Shown: positions 34,255 to 46,310 of the stretch, in pieces
How the letters are laid out: each line of letters starts with the position of its first letter
How positions within the stretch are numbered: position 1 is the first letter of the stretch
NCBI GenBank assembly: GCA_026008535.1
Contig: BRKX01000004.1
Coordinates: forward strand, 16,579,501 to 16,643,500
Source of the DNA: Perilla frutescens
Lineage: Eukaryota > Streptophyta > Magnoliopsida > Lamiales > Lamiaceae
Direction: 5' to 3'
Length of the DNA: 64,000 bases
The notes under the pieces: generated by a model
Seen by the model: only the letters and a program-made list of their open reading frames with translations
The model's database searches: none
What the model was told of the DNA's origin: nothing
Made by a program: the position numbers and the translations under genes

Positions 34255-34913
34255 ACACACTCGTTCATCCACGACCTCCAACACTACATAACCGCTCTAG
34301 TAACCCACAACTAGAACATGCCAATGTGGAAAAAGAAGTCATGGCCTTGAAATGTAGGAATTGACTTTGACTATTTCAAAGCCAATGTTATCCATTATCT
34401 TAATCGCCTATATTCACTAATTCAAAACTTAATTAAGTAGAGATCCTCCATTGTCCTATCCTCTTCCGGTGTCCTCCCATCCGCCTGGGATCCTTGGGCT
34501 GCTCTTGGAGGATAAGACACTCTTATATTATAACACACTTATGTAAATCACTTTTTTCCCGCCGATATGTAAGGGTATTTTAGACAATTAATAATACAAT
34601 AATTTAATAACTATTTAATTTAATGTTACATGAAAATTTCTATCATTAATATTTTTATAATTAATGCAAATTATGTGCTTATAAAATTAACAAACATCAT
34701 TCATTCCAAATAAATTCCATTATATTCTATATAACTAATTAGAATATTATCATATAATTATGTTAATCACATCTATACAAAATAAATTACATATCCTACA
34801 ATTACTCTAATCAATCTACAAGAATATTAATATTAACCAAAGCATGTAATCATCAATTTATATAAATGTAAACGATCTTCAATTACGTTAATCAAGCAAT
34901 GTAAGTTTTCTTA

Positions 34914-34959
<46 letters not shown>

Positions 34960-36695
34960 TGTTTACAAAATTTTATTCATTTCTATTTCTTTGAAGTCTT
35001 TTTTAATATAATTACATTTATTTCTATTTTTTTGCTATCTTTTTTATCTGAATTTTATGATGTTGCAAATTGAAAGAGTGATGGCAGTGATTGTTTGAAG
35101 TAATTATTTTTATCATATTATATATTTTTCCTTTATCATTATCTTCTTCTTGACTTTGTTTTACACACGCACACGCATACACACATATTAGTATATATAT
35201 ATAATATTTGTTCTTAATTATTAGGATGATCAATTGAAAGGTATAAGATGAAATTGTAATAAACTATTGAGAATTCTTAAGTTGTATTTGTTGTTTATAT
35301 TAGTGCTACAATATTATCACAATAATTATTTAATTTATATTTGATAATTGAATTTTATATTTTAGGAGAAGATCAATTGGAGCCAATTGATTCAATTATT
35401 TTTTATAATAGCGGGATCATTCGAAAAGTTTCATCTAGATTATGTATTTTTTAATTTAGTAACTTTAAAAATTTTAACCTTTTTTCTTCTAAATTTTTTC
35501 ATATTGTAATGGAAGATTTCTCTATGTGGCTTTGAATACTAAAGAATGTACGCCGGAATAATATGATTTTTTTTACTTTATGTAGTGTAACTTTTACTCT
35601 TTTAATTTCATCATCCACATATTTCTTTTGATCAACATATATATTTGTGGGCCACTACGTTGGCGTTTTGAAGGTATTCGTTTTATTTTTAGTCATATTC
35701 TGTATTTCTTTTCAGATTCAAACCATCAAAAATTACTATGATATTCTATTGAAACGTTTAAATAAAATTTATATCAATTGGTTGCATAAGCTTACGAATA
35801 AAGTTTAAAGTTACTTTGAACAATAGAATTAGTTTTCCAAGAGCATGTGTATCAATTTTGAAATCATTATTTATGTTCTTATGTTCACCATTCGCAATTT
35901 CAATTTTTTATATTTTCTTCATTGTTAATTATTTTCATGTTGTTCTAAAAAAACTATTTTCATATTTAAACAATCCTTCCAAATTTTAATAGTATATATT
36001 TATATTTAAAAATTAATTGCATTTTTCAACATGCATTACACATGTGAACTTAGCAAAAAAAAAAAAAAAAAACACCTTTTTAGAAGAAAAGAAAAAGGAA
36101 AAATTTACTTATTAATTGTCCAAAAAATATTGTCTTCCTTCAAAGTAAAGAATCATATTTTCTATCTCATTTTCATCCTAACTTATAGCATACAAATTTA
36201 ATTTGAATAATTTTTCATATCGTTTTTTTTTTATTTTTTAGATGACCCACCTCCTTTTTGCCATAAAATAATTAATCATATTTTAGATAACCGCGTGTTC
36301 TCTTTTAAGTTTTATTTTTTTAATTATTTGATCAAAGTTTCATTAATAATTTTTAATAAATTGGTTAGGTTAAACAACAAAGAAGTTAGCAACTTTGTTA
36401 GTTCAATTAAATAAGGACTAACTAAGATCAAATAGATAAGTAGAGGGAGCTATTAAAATAATAAAATTTATCCAAGAACCTCTCAAAATATAACACGAAA
36501 ATACAGTAACTTGAAAAAATGTATTATAGAAGTAAAATGATCTACTAAACCAAAAAAAAATATTGAAGGATCTATCGAAACAAAACATATATAAAAGTTT
36601 AGAGACCTAGTAATGAGTTAACCCAAAAAATTATTTTAGAAAAGTGCTTACTACTTTTGCTGCAAACCATTGTAAACAATTAAATATCCATTATA
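34255..36695. other. AT-rich intergenic region
   Basis: No supported gene. It contains a trinucleotide microsatellite (34913-34960), a short ACAC-rich run (35162-35185), and poly-A (36055-36071). Confidence 0.45.
34913..34960. repeat. (AAT)n microsatellite
   Basis: About 16 uninterrupted AAT/ATA/TAA units. Confidence 0.95.
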
Positions 36696-37211
36696 CACCA
36701 CAAGAAAAAAATCATAGACCACGGATATTACCCGTGGTGTATGAGGATATGCAACCATGATCTAGGACATCATTGCAATTTTGCATGCTCATACACCGCG
36801 GGTATTCACCGTGGTAATTTTACACCGGTTCGTTCAAAATCATGGTTAATTTATGACGGTTAAAAAAACCTTAGTTATTTTACCACGATTTTATCTAAAA
36901 CTATGGTTACTTAACTACAGTTGTAACCAAACTGTGGTAAAGTAACCACGGTTTGACACAAAACCGTGGTAATTTAACCACCGTTTGATTTAAACCATGG
37001 TAAAATTACAACGGTTTAGAGAAAACTGTCGTAAATTAACCACGGTTAGGATTAAACCGTCGTAAACTTAACCACAGTTTTCTTAAAATCATGGTAAAAT
37101 TACTATGGTTTGGATAAAACTGTGGTAAATTGACCACGGTTATACATTAAAACTGTGGTGAAATTTACTACGTTTTTACAAAAACCATGGTCATATTTTT
37201 TTTTTGCCGTG
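36696..37211. mobile_element. CACTA-like element end or MITE with palindromic ACCACGGTTT array
   Basis: The left end CACCACAAGAAAAAAA is close to the plant CACTA terminus CACTACAAGAAAA. The right end, read on the minus strand, is CACGGCAAAAAAAAA. Between them about a dozen 35-45-bp modules alternate ACCACGGTTT and AAACCGTGGTAA, mostly spaced by AAATT-like linkers. They are subterminal inverted repeats of the kind CACTA transposases bind. TATA abuts both ends. It may be a 516-bp non-autonomous element, or one end of a larger element running to the right. Confidence 0.55.
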
Positions 37212-38875
37212 TATAAATGTATTATTTATCCTGTATAATCCCAAACTAAAAAAAATATAATTGATAATCATCCAAAAATACAAAATATCATTCAAAATGC
37301 AAAATATCATTCAAAATACATAATGCCATCAAAATACAATATGTTGTCCAAAATATAATATTCAATGTGACAAAGCTCCTGATTATTTATTAAAAACTAT
37401 TACATCAATCCAAAATTCTATTACAATTTGATCTTACTAAAAGCCTTCAATCATACTTCTCGAAATCTTCTCGAGCTGAGATATAAAAAATTAATTGATC
37501 ATATAGTAGATGAAAGTCTTTTCGAGCTGAAATATAAAAAATGATATAATTAATGACTATAAAACAAAAAATTACCTTGCACAATGATCTTATATATGCT
37601 CAAGCACGCAATTCGCCCCCTCCACATGAACTTCATTAATATCCCCTAGCAAATACTTCTCCTTTTTGAACTATTTTTTGGTTTAAAAAATTAGAATACA
37701 TTAAATGGAATATAAATTGCCAGAAATACTTATCTTGAAAAAAACAGAATACATTAAATGGTATATAAAAATGCATAATTTTATGTATTAACAAATTCTT
37801 CCATACCTGTATTAACAAATTTCTATATTAGCAAATAAATCCAATTTCGCAAGGTTATCACAGAACACTCCATACATATATTAACAAATTCCTCCGCATG
37901 ATATTCGATATATGAAGTTCCCTAGAACACCAACAATATGATCGATCACTTAATTAACTATTATTTTTTATACAAATTTCTACAAAACAATGTATAGTTT
38001 TCAAATATTTCAATGCAAAATAAGGGCATAACAAATCTTTAAACCTATAAACGCATAACAATATATATCTAACAGAACAGATGCTTTAAACATATAAACA
38101 CATAAGTATTCAATATAAAAGCATACATGATTATCGAACTCGATAAATATATGTACCAGTTGACTGCTCAATACCTCACTTACTCTTCAAGTTTCTTTTT
38201 TCTGGCGATTGTCATCTTCCAGCACTTGTTGAAGGCTAAAGCCATCAAAGTTTTCACCTGCCAACTACACAAAATTAGTCTAGAATAAAAATTTAAATGT
38301 AAATTTTTTCCTTTAAAAATTGTGGAAAGAGTAGCAATAAAATTGTGGAAAGAGTAGCAATAAATTTAAATGTATATTTCTCAGAATTTTTCACCAAGGG
38401 TCATCATCTTTTTCTCCATACAAGTAGCTGTCACAATGAAAATTCCTTTTCAATCATGCTTTCAAATAAATATTACTTTTGAATTCACAAATCTACTGCG
38501 CTTTGGAACATAATACATACTGTCCCTGGTTTCTTACTATTGTGGAACAGACAAATAACTGTCCAACGTCATGATACCTCTCATAATCTTTTAACCCTCA
38601 AATGTAGCAAATGGTGCTCGTAATATTATTATCAAATCTGTTGACAAACTTTTTTATCATGGTAGACTGGGTAATTTTTAATAGTTACAAATTATGGTCT
38701 CCTATGTAACACTACAAGCAGAGACAATAGGCCCAATACCAAGTGAAAGTTCTCTAACCCTTCCATGTGGTGCTGGCGCCAGCATATGTCAAGATATTGT
38801 GTGCATCATTCATAAGTATTACTTACAACTGCATCACTCATAATTAAAAAATTCAATAAGTTTGACTACACTTAC
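37212..38875. other. AT-rich region with short CAAAATAC tandem repeats
   Basis: About 37272-37350 repeats ATCATTCAAAATACAAAAT-like units. 37480-37545 has a duplicated CTTTTCGAGCTGA segment, and 38320-38365 a duplicated GTGGAAAGAGTAGCAATAAA. A minus-strand exon-like segment near 38250-38190 (after TTGGCAG) reads GENFDGFSLQQVLEDDN and soon stops. I cannot assign it; it could belong to the SRP54-fragment locus. Confidence 0.35.
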
Positions 38876-38888
38876 GCACTAAGAGCTC
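38876..38888 (-). pseudogene. Downstream end of the SRP54-like exon, with splice donor
   Basis: On the minus strand, removing the copia element and one TSD copy continues the exon at 44276 as GGAGCTCTTAGTGC|GTAAG. That is Gly-Ala-Leu-Ser-Ala split by a good splice donor. See the entry at 44276-44437. Confidence 0.6.
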
Positions 38889-39237
38889 TGTTGAATTCCT
38901 TGATCAACTCAGCCATGCAGACGAGAATCACACGAGTGCACATGCATTTGTAGCAAAGAAAAAGGTGTAGATGCAGCTGAAGGATTTTACACGTGGCAGC
39001 AGTATCTTTGAAGATTGAGGGACCACAATGCTAATAAGAGATCGTAGGATCAATTTTGTAATAGTAATCTACAGCCGTAGGATCCTAGCTTAAGATGCAA
39101 GCAATCTTTGTGTATGAATAAGAAGGATCTCTTCTATTTGCTGTAACTGCTGTGAACTCTCGATTAAGAAGAAAATACAGATATTTTTTTTCTCTTTATT
39201 TTGCATGAATGCATGAGAAATATTAGGGTTTTCTACA
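38889..39237 (+). repeat. 5' LTR of copia element 4
   Basis: 349 bp. The TATA-like word at about 39116 reads TATGAATA; the same place in the 3' LTR (about 44152) reads TATAAATA. Confidence 0.93.
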
Positions 39238-39254
39238 CGGTATCCAGAGCTTGG
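39238..39254 (+). other. Primer-binding site of copia element 4
   Basis: CGGTATCCAGAGCTTGG follows the 5' LTR at once. It is close to the usual TGGTATCAGAGC, with a change and an inserted C. Confidence 0.6.
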
Positions 39255-39448
39255 TAATTGTGCCATTGCTTGAATCGATAGAAATTACTGAATTCCTTCC
39301 GATTGATTTGTTGTTTTGCTCTAATCTACCAAGATGACAAAAAAATCAACACTTTTCCTGGCGAGCTGCGCGAGATGAAGAGCTTGGATTCACCATTAAT
39401 GCTGGATCTCAGTTTCAAGCGGAATCGAGTGTAGCGCAGGACGAGAGG

Positions 39449-42400
39449 ATGCATTCCACTCATCGTGAAGATCATTTGGTTACACCAGGAAATCTGAGAT
39501 CTAATGGCAGCAAGCAAGACCAATCCTCGGTGAGTGTTGCTCAACCTGACTATAGTAGTAATAGAGCTCTTGCGAATGATGCTTTATATATCTCACAGAG
39601 TGAGCATCCAGGAATGCTACTCACCACAGATCTTTTTGATAGTCATAACTTTCACAATTGGTGTAGGGCTATTAAGAGGGGTCTTTTGTCTAGAAATAAA
39701 TTGGGATTTATTGATGGAAGTTTGGGTAAACCAATGATAGGGTCCATTGACTACATGAAATGGATGCGTGTCGATTACTTGGTATTCAATTGGCTTAGTA
39801 ACTCTATGACTAAGGAAGTATGTAGGGGATTTCAGAGCTTGGAAACCTCTAAAGAGCTGTGGGAAGAGTTGCATAAACGTTTTGGGAAGAAAAATGAACC
39901 AAAACTATATAAGTTGCGCAGAGACATTGCAACTTATACACAAGGTAGTCAATCGGTCATGGTTTATTTCAACAATCTAAATGGTTTATGTGATGACTTG
40001 TGTTTGCTTAAGAACTCAAAAATGTGCACCTGTGAGGCTGCAGTTGATAATCAGAAAGATATGGAAGAAGAGAGGATGATGCAATTTCTTATGGGTTTAA
40101 ACGATTGCTTTGAAGGTATAAGACAGCAGATTCTTATATTAGAGCCTCTTCCTAGTGTAAGTCAGGCTTATTCTATGGTTCTTAGGGTGGAAGATCAGAT
40201 CAATGTGTCAACTCACTTTGCAGATACCCCAGGACAGAGTGCTATGTACTCACACCAAAAATTTTCTTCTAAAGATCAGTTCAAGAAAAGACTAACCAAA
40301 GAGGAGAAGGCTCGTTTGAAATGTGATCACTATGGGGCTATGGGACACCTTAAGAGTGATTGTTTTGAATTGATAGAAATCCCAGACTGGTACAAGAAAT
40401 TCAAAAATGAAAAAAAAAAGAGTAGAGCAAATTGTGCAGCTACTCAAGAAGACATCTCTGCCATACCTCCACATTATGCTAAGGATAGTTTTAAAGGACT
40501 AGAGGAAGCTGACACTCTTGGAGACATTGGGAAATTGATTCAATCAGAAATAAGCAAACACATGGCTACATATTTTAAGAAAGGGATTCATACTACTGAA
40601 GAGACATCCACTGCTCATCTTGCAGAGATAGATATGGGGTCTGCAGGTCAGAGTTTTCAAGGGCACTATGCTTTTGATTTATCTACCTCTATCAGAAACA
40701 ATGAATGGATAGTGGACTCAGGGACAAGCACTCATATGTGCTGCCAACTGAGCCTACTAACTGATATTAAAAGACTTAAGTAGCCTATGCAGATTTTTCT
40801 CCCAGATGGGAGTGCATTGTGGGCTTTTATGGCAGGAAAGGCACATGTTAATAGTGTCATTACACTTCAAAATGTACTCTTTGCTCCAGAATTTACCCAT
40901 AATCTACTCTCTGTGGGTCAACTTGCAAAGGATATTGGAGGAAGCATTCAATTCATGGCATCTCACTGCATAGTTCAACAGAAAGACAATGCTAAGGTAC
41001 TTGGGATATGCTCTATGAAGGGATCTCTCTATGGTTTTCCACAACAATGTCAGACAGACCTGCATTCTTGTAGTGCACAGACTTTGCCTAGCTTTCAAGA
41101 TTTATATGTTCTTCTAGGACACCCCTCAGTATCTACAATGGAACACTTGCCCTACTCTCATAAAAGGACCAGACATGAAAGTCTAGAAGAGTTGAAGAAT
41201 TGCAGCATTTTCCATGAGGCTAAACAGCAACGAAATCCTTTCCCCTTACTACATAGGAGGAGTTTAGTTCTTTTTTCCTTGGTACACATGGACGTTTGGG
41301 GTCCATGTAAGGAGGATTCTTTGTCAGACACACCCTATTTTCTTACTGTTGTGGAGGACCATAGTAGAGCTACCTGGGTATATTTGTTCAAACATAAATC
41401 TCAAGTCTGGAACATTGTAAGGAGCTATTTACTTATGGTAAAGACATAGTTTCATGTCAATATTTAGTCCATTCGTACAGACAATGGGACTGAATTTGTA
41501 AATATGCAGATGCAGCAGCTCCTTGCAGAACATGGCATTCTTCATCAACACTTTTGCACATATTCTCCACAACAGAATGGAGTTGTTGAACGCAAACAAA
41601 AACATTTGTTACAGGTAGCCAGGGCTCTAATGTTTCAGAGTCAGCTCCCTACTGTTTTTTGGAGTTATTCCCTTTTACATGCTACTTGGATCATCAATAG
41701 ACTTCCTATAGTTGTCTTGGACTGGAAATCACCTTTTGAAGTTCTTTTTAAGAGGCCTCATGATTTCTCTAGGTTGCATCCTTTTGGATGTTTGGTGTAC
41801 GAAGCCAATATTCAACCTCATAAATCTAAATTTGCAGTCAGAAGCCTGCAATCAGTTTACTTAGGAGACTCCCCTCACCATAAAGGTTTTTTACTTTATG
41901 ATATAGCCTCTAAAACTATCTCCATTAGCAGGGATGTTGAATTTTGTCCTTCTATTTTCCCATTACAAGCACCTGCTAATCAACCATCATTACTTTTTCA
42001 TTCTTTTGATCCTATTGTCCATGAACTTACTCCTGCATTACCCTTACAGCAAGAGAAATTTTCACCAGACAAGAATGTCTCTTCTACCCCACACATACAT
42101 ACAACTTCTCAGTCATCTGCTTCTTAGTCTTCAGATGATCAACCAAATCCAATATATACAAATACAGAATCACATGTTCAGTCTGATCACTCATGTGATT
42201 CACCAAACCCACAAGTACTCAGGAGAAGTACTAGACAGGTTCAAGCACCTGTTTATCTACAGGATTATGTTTGTAGTGCATCTGTGAAGAAACAATATAC
42301 TCCTGTTACATTTCCTTATACTACTTGCAGAGATTTCAATCCAACTTATCATGCTTTTCTCATGAGTGTACAGTCTATTCAAGAGCCTGAAAGTTACAAG

Positions 42401-43864
42401 GAAGCATGTGAAAACAAGGAATGGGTTGAAGCCATGAATAAGGAACTCAATGCTTTGGAAGAAAACCAGACCTGGGAGATTGTTCCATTACCTGAAGGAA
42501 AGAATGCAATTGGTTCAAAATGGGTATACAATGTGAAATTGAAATCTGATGGTTCAATTGAAAGATATAAGGCTAGACTGTTAGTAAAAAGATACAACCA
42601 AGAATTTGGAATTGATTATAATGAGGTTTTTTCACCTGTGGCTAAGTCAGTCACAGTTAGGCTATTATTTGCCTTGGCAGCTCAATTTAATTGGTGTATT
42701 CATCAAATAGACATCAATAATGCCTTTTTACATGGGCATTTAACTGATGAGATATACATGAAAATTCCACAGGGTTACAAACAAGGAGGTGCAGGAGAAG
42801 TATGTAAACTGAAGAGAAGCCTTTACGGATTGAAGCAAGCTTCAAGGGAGTGGAACCAAGAGTTCAGTAAGTACTTTTTCACTCTTGGCTTTTCACAATC
42901 TGAGAATGATAATTGCTTGTTTACTCGAGGCAGCAACTCATCTTTTCTAGCCTTATTAGTATATGTGGATGATATTCTATTGCTTGGGCCTTATGTTGAA
43001 ACCATTTCAACTATTAAAACATCCTTGCATGAGAAGTTTACTATCAAAGATCTAGGAAAAGAACAATATTTCCTAGGTGTTGAAATTGCCAGATCTCAAA
43101 ATGGTATATATCTGTGCCAAAGGAAACATATCTTGGATCTCTTATCTGTAGCTGGGCTTATGGGTAGCAAACCAGCCATGACACCTTTGCCTCCTGGTTT
43201 GAATCTTTCACATCATAAAGGGGAGGCCCTGTCACAACCAGATTCTTTTAGAAAAATTGTTGGGAAACTTCTGTATTTAAATCTCACCAGACCAGATATT
43301 GCTTTTGCCACCCAACAATTAAGCCAATTTGTTAATAGTCCCACCAAGGTGCATTGGGAAGCAGCTCTTCATGTACTCTGATACCTAAAGGGCAGTCAAT
43401 CTTTGGGATTATTCTACTCAAGGGCCACAAGTTTCAAATTAGAAACTCATTGTGATGCAGATTGGGGTACATGTCTTGACACTAGGCGATCTTTGTCAGG
43501 GTATTGTATCTCACTTAGGCATTGCATGATATCATGGAGGTGTAAAAAACAGACCACAGTAGCCCTATCAATAGCTGAAGCAGAGTACAAGAGCTTAAGT
43601 TTTACAATTAGGGAATTGCTATGGCTATCTTACATGCTACATGATCTGCAAGTTCCAGTTTCACAACCTGTTGATGTGTTTTGTGACAACAAAGCAGCCA
43701 TGCAGATTACTAAAAATCAAGTGTTTCATGAACGCACTAAACATTTAGATCTTGATTGCCATTTTTCCAGGTTTCACTACAGAAATGGATTCTTTAATCC
43801 AATGTACATTCCTACCAAGTTGCAGCTTGCAGACATCTTTACCAAGTCTTTGGCTGTGCCTTAA
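39449..43864 (+). pseudogene. gag-pol of copia element 4
   Basis: A single frame of about 1,470 codons runs from MHSTHREDHLVTPGN to the RNase H end, with no frameshift seen. Five stops break it: TAG at 40781, 41447, 41465 and 42125, and TGA at 43379. Gag core: SEHPGMLLTTDLFDSHNF and NWCRAIKRGLL. The zinc knuckle reads CDHYGAMGHLKSDC, with Tyr at the second Cys. Protease: WIVDSGTSTHM. Integrase: VHMDVWGP, RTDNGTEF, SPQQNGVVERK. Reverse transcriptase: QIDINNAFLHG and YVDDILLLG. RNase H: HCDADWGTCLDTRRSLSGY, SIAEAEYKSL, FCDNKAAMQITKN. All catalytic acidic residues I can check in integrase and reverse transcriptase are present. Confidence 0.92.
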
Positions 43865-43927
43865 TTCAAGATTTTACTATCCAAACTCTTACTTCGTGAT
43901 GTGCACAACATTAAGTTTGAGGGGGGA

Positions 43928-44275
43928 TGTTGAATTCCTTGATCAACTCAGCCATGCAGACGAGAATCACACGAGTGCACATGCATTTGTAGCAAAGAAA
44001 AAGGTGTAGATGCAGCTGAAGGATTTTACACGTGGAAAGAGTATCTTTGAAGATTGAGGGACCACAATGCTAATAAGAGATCATAGGATCAATTTTTTAA
44101 TAGTAATCTACAGCTGTAGGATCCTAGCTTAAGATTTAAGCAATCTTTGTGTATAAATAAGAAGGATCTCTTCTATTTGCTGTAACTGCTGTGAACTTTT
44201 GATTAAGAAGATAATACAGATATTTTTTTCTCTTTATTTTGCATGAATGCATGAGAAATATTAGGGTTTTCTACA
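43928..44275 (+). repeat. 3' LTR of copia element 4
   Basis: 348 bp, preceded by the purine tract TTGAGGGGGGA (43917-43927). Confidence 0.93.
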
Positions 44276-44437
44276 AGCTCCCCATCCTTTAGCATGTCCA
44301 TCAATCTTTGTGACAATCACAAATCCAATTGGAACACTTTGCTTGAAAGCTTGAGCTTGATAAAATACAGCTTGACCAATACTGGAATCCATGACAAATA
44401 TAACAAGATCTGTTTTATGCGGTAACCGAAAGACGAA
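44276..44437 (-). pseudogene. SRP54: SRP54-like exon fragment (signal recognition particle 54 kDa GTPase)
   Basis: After a GATCAG acceptor the minus strand reads TDLVIFVMDSSIGQA, then QAQAFKQSVPIGFVIVTKID and GHAKGWGA. This is the G-domain segment of eukaryotic SRP54, with the TKxDGHAKG guanine-binding motif; SRP54 binds signal peptides and drives targeting to the ER. Only this exon is recognisable. Several residues (WGA for the usual glycines, YQAQAF) differ from the strongly conserved family sequence. Copia element 4 interrupts the exon, which resumes at 38883-38876 and ends at a splice donor. It is probably a captured gene fragment or decayed paralogue. Confidence 0.75.
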
Positions 44438-44476
44438 CTGATCATTATCAAATTCAAGATCCGAATAAAAGATCAT

Positions 44477-45615
44477 AAAATAGCACGAAGGAGTATCATT
44501 ACTTCAGAAAAGAAAGAGATCATGATACCATTTTTGTATGAATCATTAACAACATATAGTAATATCCATCTTCTAAGGAAATAGAGCAAACAAAAGAATT
44601 TACTAGTAACGCCAATTCTACAACCATTTAAGTATGCAATCAGTTCTATTAGAAACCATATAAAGCTCTAACAGGACATGGAAACTCCCCCAATTTTAAT
44701 AAGAAATGCATAGAAACAATAAAAATAGAAAATTGATACCATGCAAATGGATTGACAAGTTTAACACAAAAGTAGAAAACAACATCGGACAAAATCTTCT
44801 TACTAGTGAGAGACTGAAAACAATGAAGATCAATATCAAAAGAAAAAAAGGGATTAACAACTGCAATTTTATCCTCTTTGCCCATCGTCTGGCCCCTGTG
44901 CTCATTTCCTCCTATAAAATTTTTCCACACTCCAATTTTTCCAGACCTAATGAAAATTAGAAAAATGTGAGAATTCTTCTGCAAAATGGAAAAACCCCAA
45001 ATCATTTTCCAGGTTCAGTTCGATTTTATTTTCCTACTAATCGACTGTTTTCAACATAATTTGTTATTACCATTGAATGTTCTAACTATCGATTTATTTC
45101 TAGATATTACTACCATCAGCTGTTGTACCTCACTCCGGAGAAATGCCTGAACTGTTGTGGTACCATTAAATATTTTTGATACTTCACTTTGGTAAAAATT
45201 ATTTCTTTTTATTTATAAATAATTTATATTATTTAAATCTAAAATGCACAAAATGATCTTCGTGCATCGCATGGGAGAAATACTAGTTCTAGAAAAACTT
45301 ATTTTATCAAATGTATGTTTTCCAAACAACTTTTTATGGGTTATTTAATTAATTTTAATGTGAATAAGTTGAAATTTTTATTTGAGCTCCATTTAATTTA
45401 CCTTGTTTATTAGTGAACATTTAAATTAAAGAATTCTAAAAGTCAGCAAGGTATATGATCTAAATAGGATATTCAATTGGATCAAGTAGGTAGACAACTT
45501 CGTAGTAGTGCTCAAGTCTTCTAAAAACTCATTAATTGCTCCATAACATATGTTCTACAGTATTGTAAACAAAAAAAGATGAGAAAATTAATTGAGCAGG
45601 GGAAATATAATTATT
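44477..45615. other. Region without a supported gene
   Basis: A 118-codon minus-strand frame (45005-44649) shows no domain and lies where an SRP54 intron would be. 45016-45610 is AT-rich. Nothing else is supported. Confidence 0.4.
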
Positions 45616-45633
45616 ACTCCCTCCGTTTCCAAT
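45616..45633 (+). mobile_element. Stowaway-type MITE end, truncated
   Basis: TACTCCCTCCGTTTCC is the hallmark start of Tc1/mariner-related Stowaway MITEs (TA target, CTCCCTCCGT). The sequence is cut after about 18 bp by the CACTA terminus. No partner end was seen. Confidence 0.55.
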
Positions 45634-45910
45634 CACTACTACAAAAGGACACTAAGACAACATAAGGTTTACAATGGTTTTAATGAAAAACTGTTGTAAT
45701 TTAAAAATTTACAACGGTTTTGTCCAAAACCATTGACTATGTGCGCCATTTTTAAAAAATTTACAATGCTTTAAAATTTTATGATGTCTGATAACAATGG
45801 TTGTAATAAAACCATTGTATCATAACAATGGTTTAATCAATTAACGTTGTCTATGAGCGCATTTTTTGAACAACAGTTGAAATAAAATTATTGTGAATTC
45901 AAAGATATTA
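45634..45910 (+). mobile_element. CACTA-type transposon terminus with subterminal repeats
   Basis: It begins CACTACTACAAAA, an En/Spm-type terminus. At least six copies of ACAACGGTTTT / AAACCATTGT in both orientations follow up to about 45900, typical of CACTA subterminal regions. The element would extend to the right, through the later insertions at 46311-56303 and 58599-62342. Its other end was not found. The array is different from that at 36696-37211. Confidence 0.6.
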
Positions 45911-46310
45911 ATTTAATAAAAAGCGGTGAAAACCTAGTTCCCCCAATTCACAAAATAGTGCCTCCTTTCTTCTTCCCGCGTCTCTGTGTCTGAAATCCAT
46001 CCCTCTCTCAAATTTGGAAGCCACTTTCTTCTCTAAAATTTATCAAGCCTTGTCTTAAAAAAAAAACTTTGTTATTATTTCAGTTCTTGTTTGTTAGTTT
46101 TTCGAAAAAAAAAGTGAGACCACAAAGTGCACCACGCCTACGCTTATTTAGACGCTGCTCTGCCCAACCTCACCGGTCACCGCCACCGTCCATCCCGCCG
46201 TCACCTGCTACTGCCCACCACTAGCATCAGTAATTAAGCTTTCATTTTACCTTTCTTCTTTTTCTTCTTCTTCTTGACTTAAGAATTAGTGCTTAGGGCA
46301 AAGTTAAATT
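45911..46310 (+). other. Leader-like sequence downstream of the CACTA end
   Basis: CT-rich, then GC-rich (46120-46210: CACCGGTCACCGCCACCG). It looks like a plant 5' untranslated region or captured gene fragment. No ATG-led frame of note. It is interrupted by Sirevirus-like element 2 at 46311. Confidence 0.3.

Larger units (their letters stand above)
38884..44280 (+). mobile_element. Full-length copia element 4 with TSD
   Basis: LTRs of 349 bp (38889-39237) and 348 bp (43928-44275), TGTTGAATTCC...TTCTACA, bound a 5387-bp element with AGCTC on both sides (38884-38888, 44276-44280). It has a compact copia structure with a single gag-pol frame. The LTRs differ at about a dozen positions by eye (roughly 3-4%), so it is older than element 1. 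The gag resembles the Retrotran_gag_3 type; I do not assign a lineage firmly. Confidence 0.94.

Noticed and set aside
36696..37211. CRISPR-like array
   Set aside because: The repeats are imperfect and palindromic without unique spacers, and the genome is a plant's.
44649..45005. 118-codon minus-strand frame
   Set aside because: Phe/Ile-rich with no recognisable domain; it lies where an intron of the SRP54-like fragment would be.
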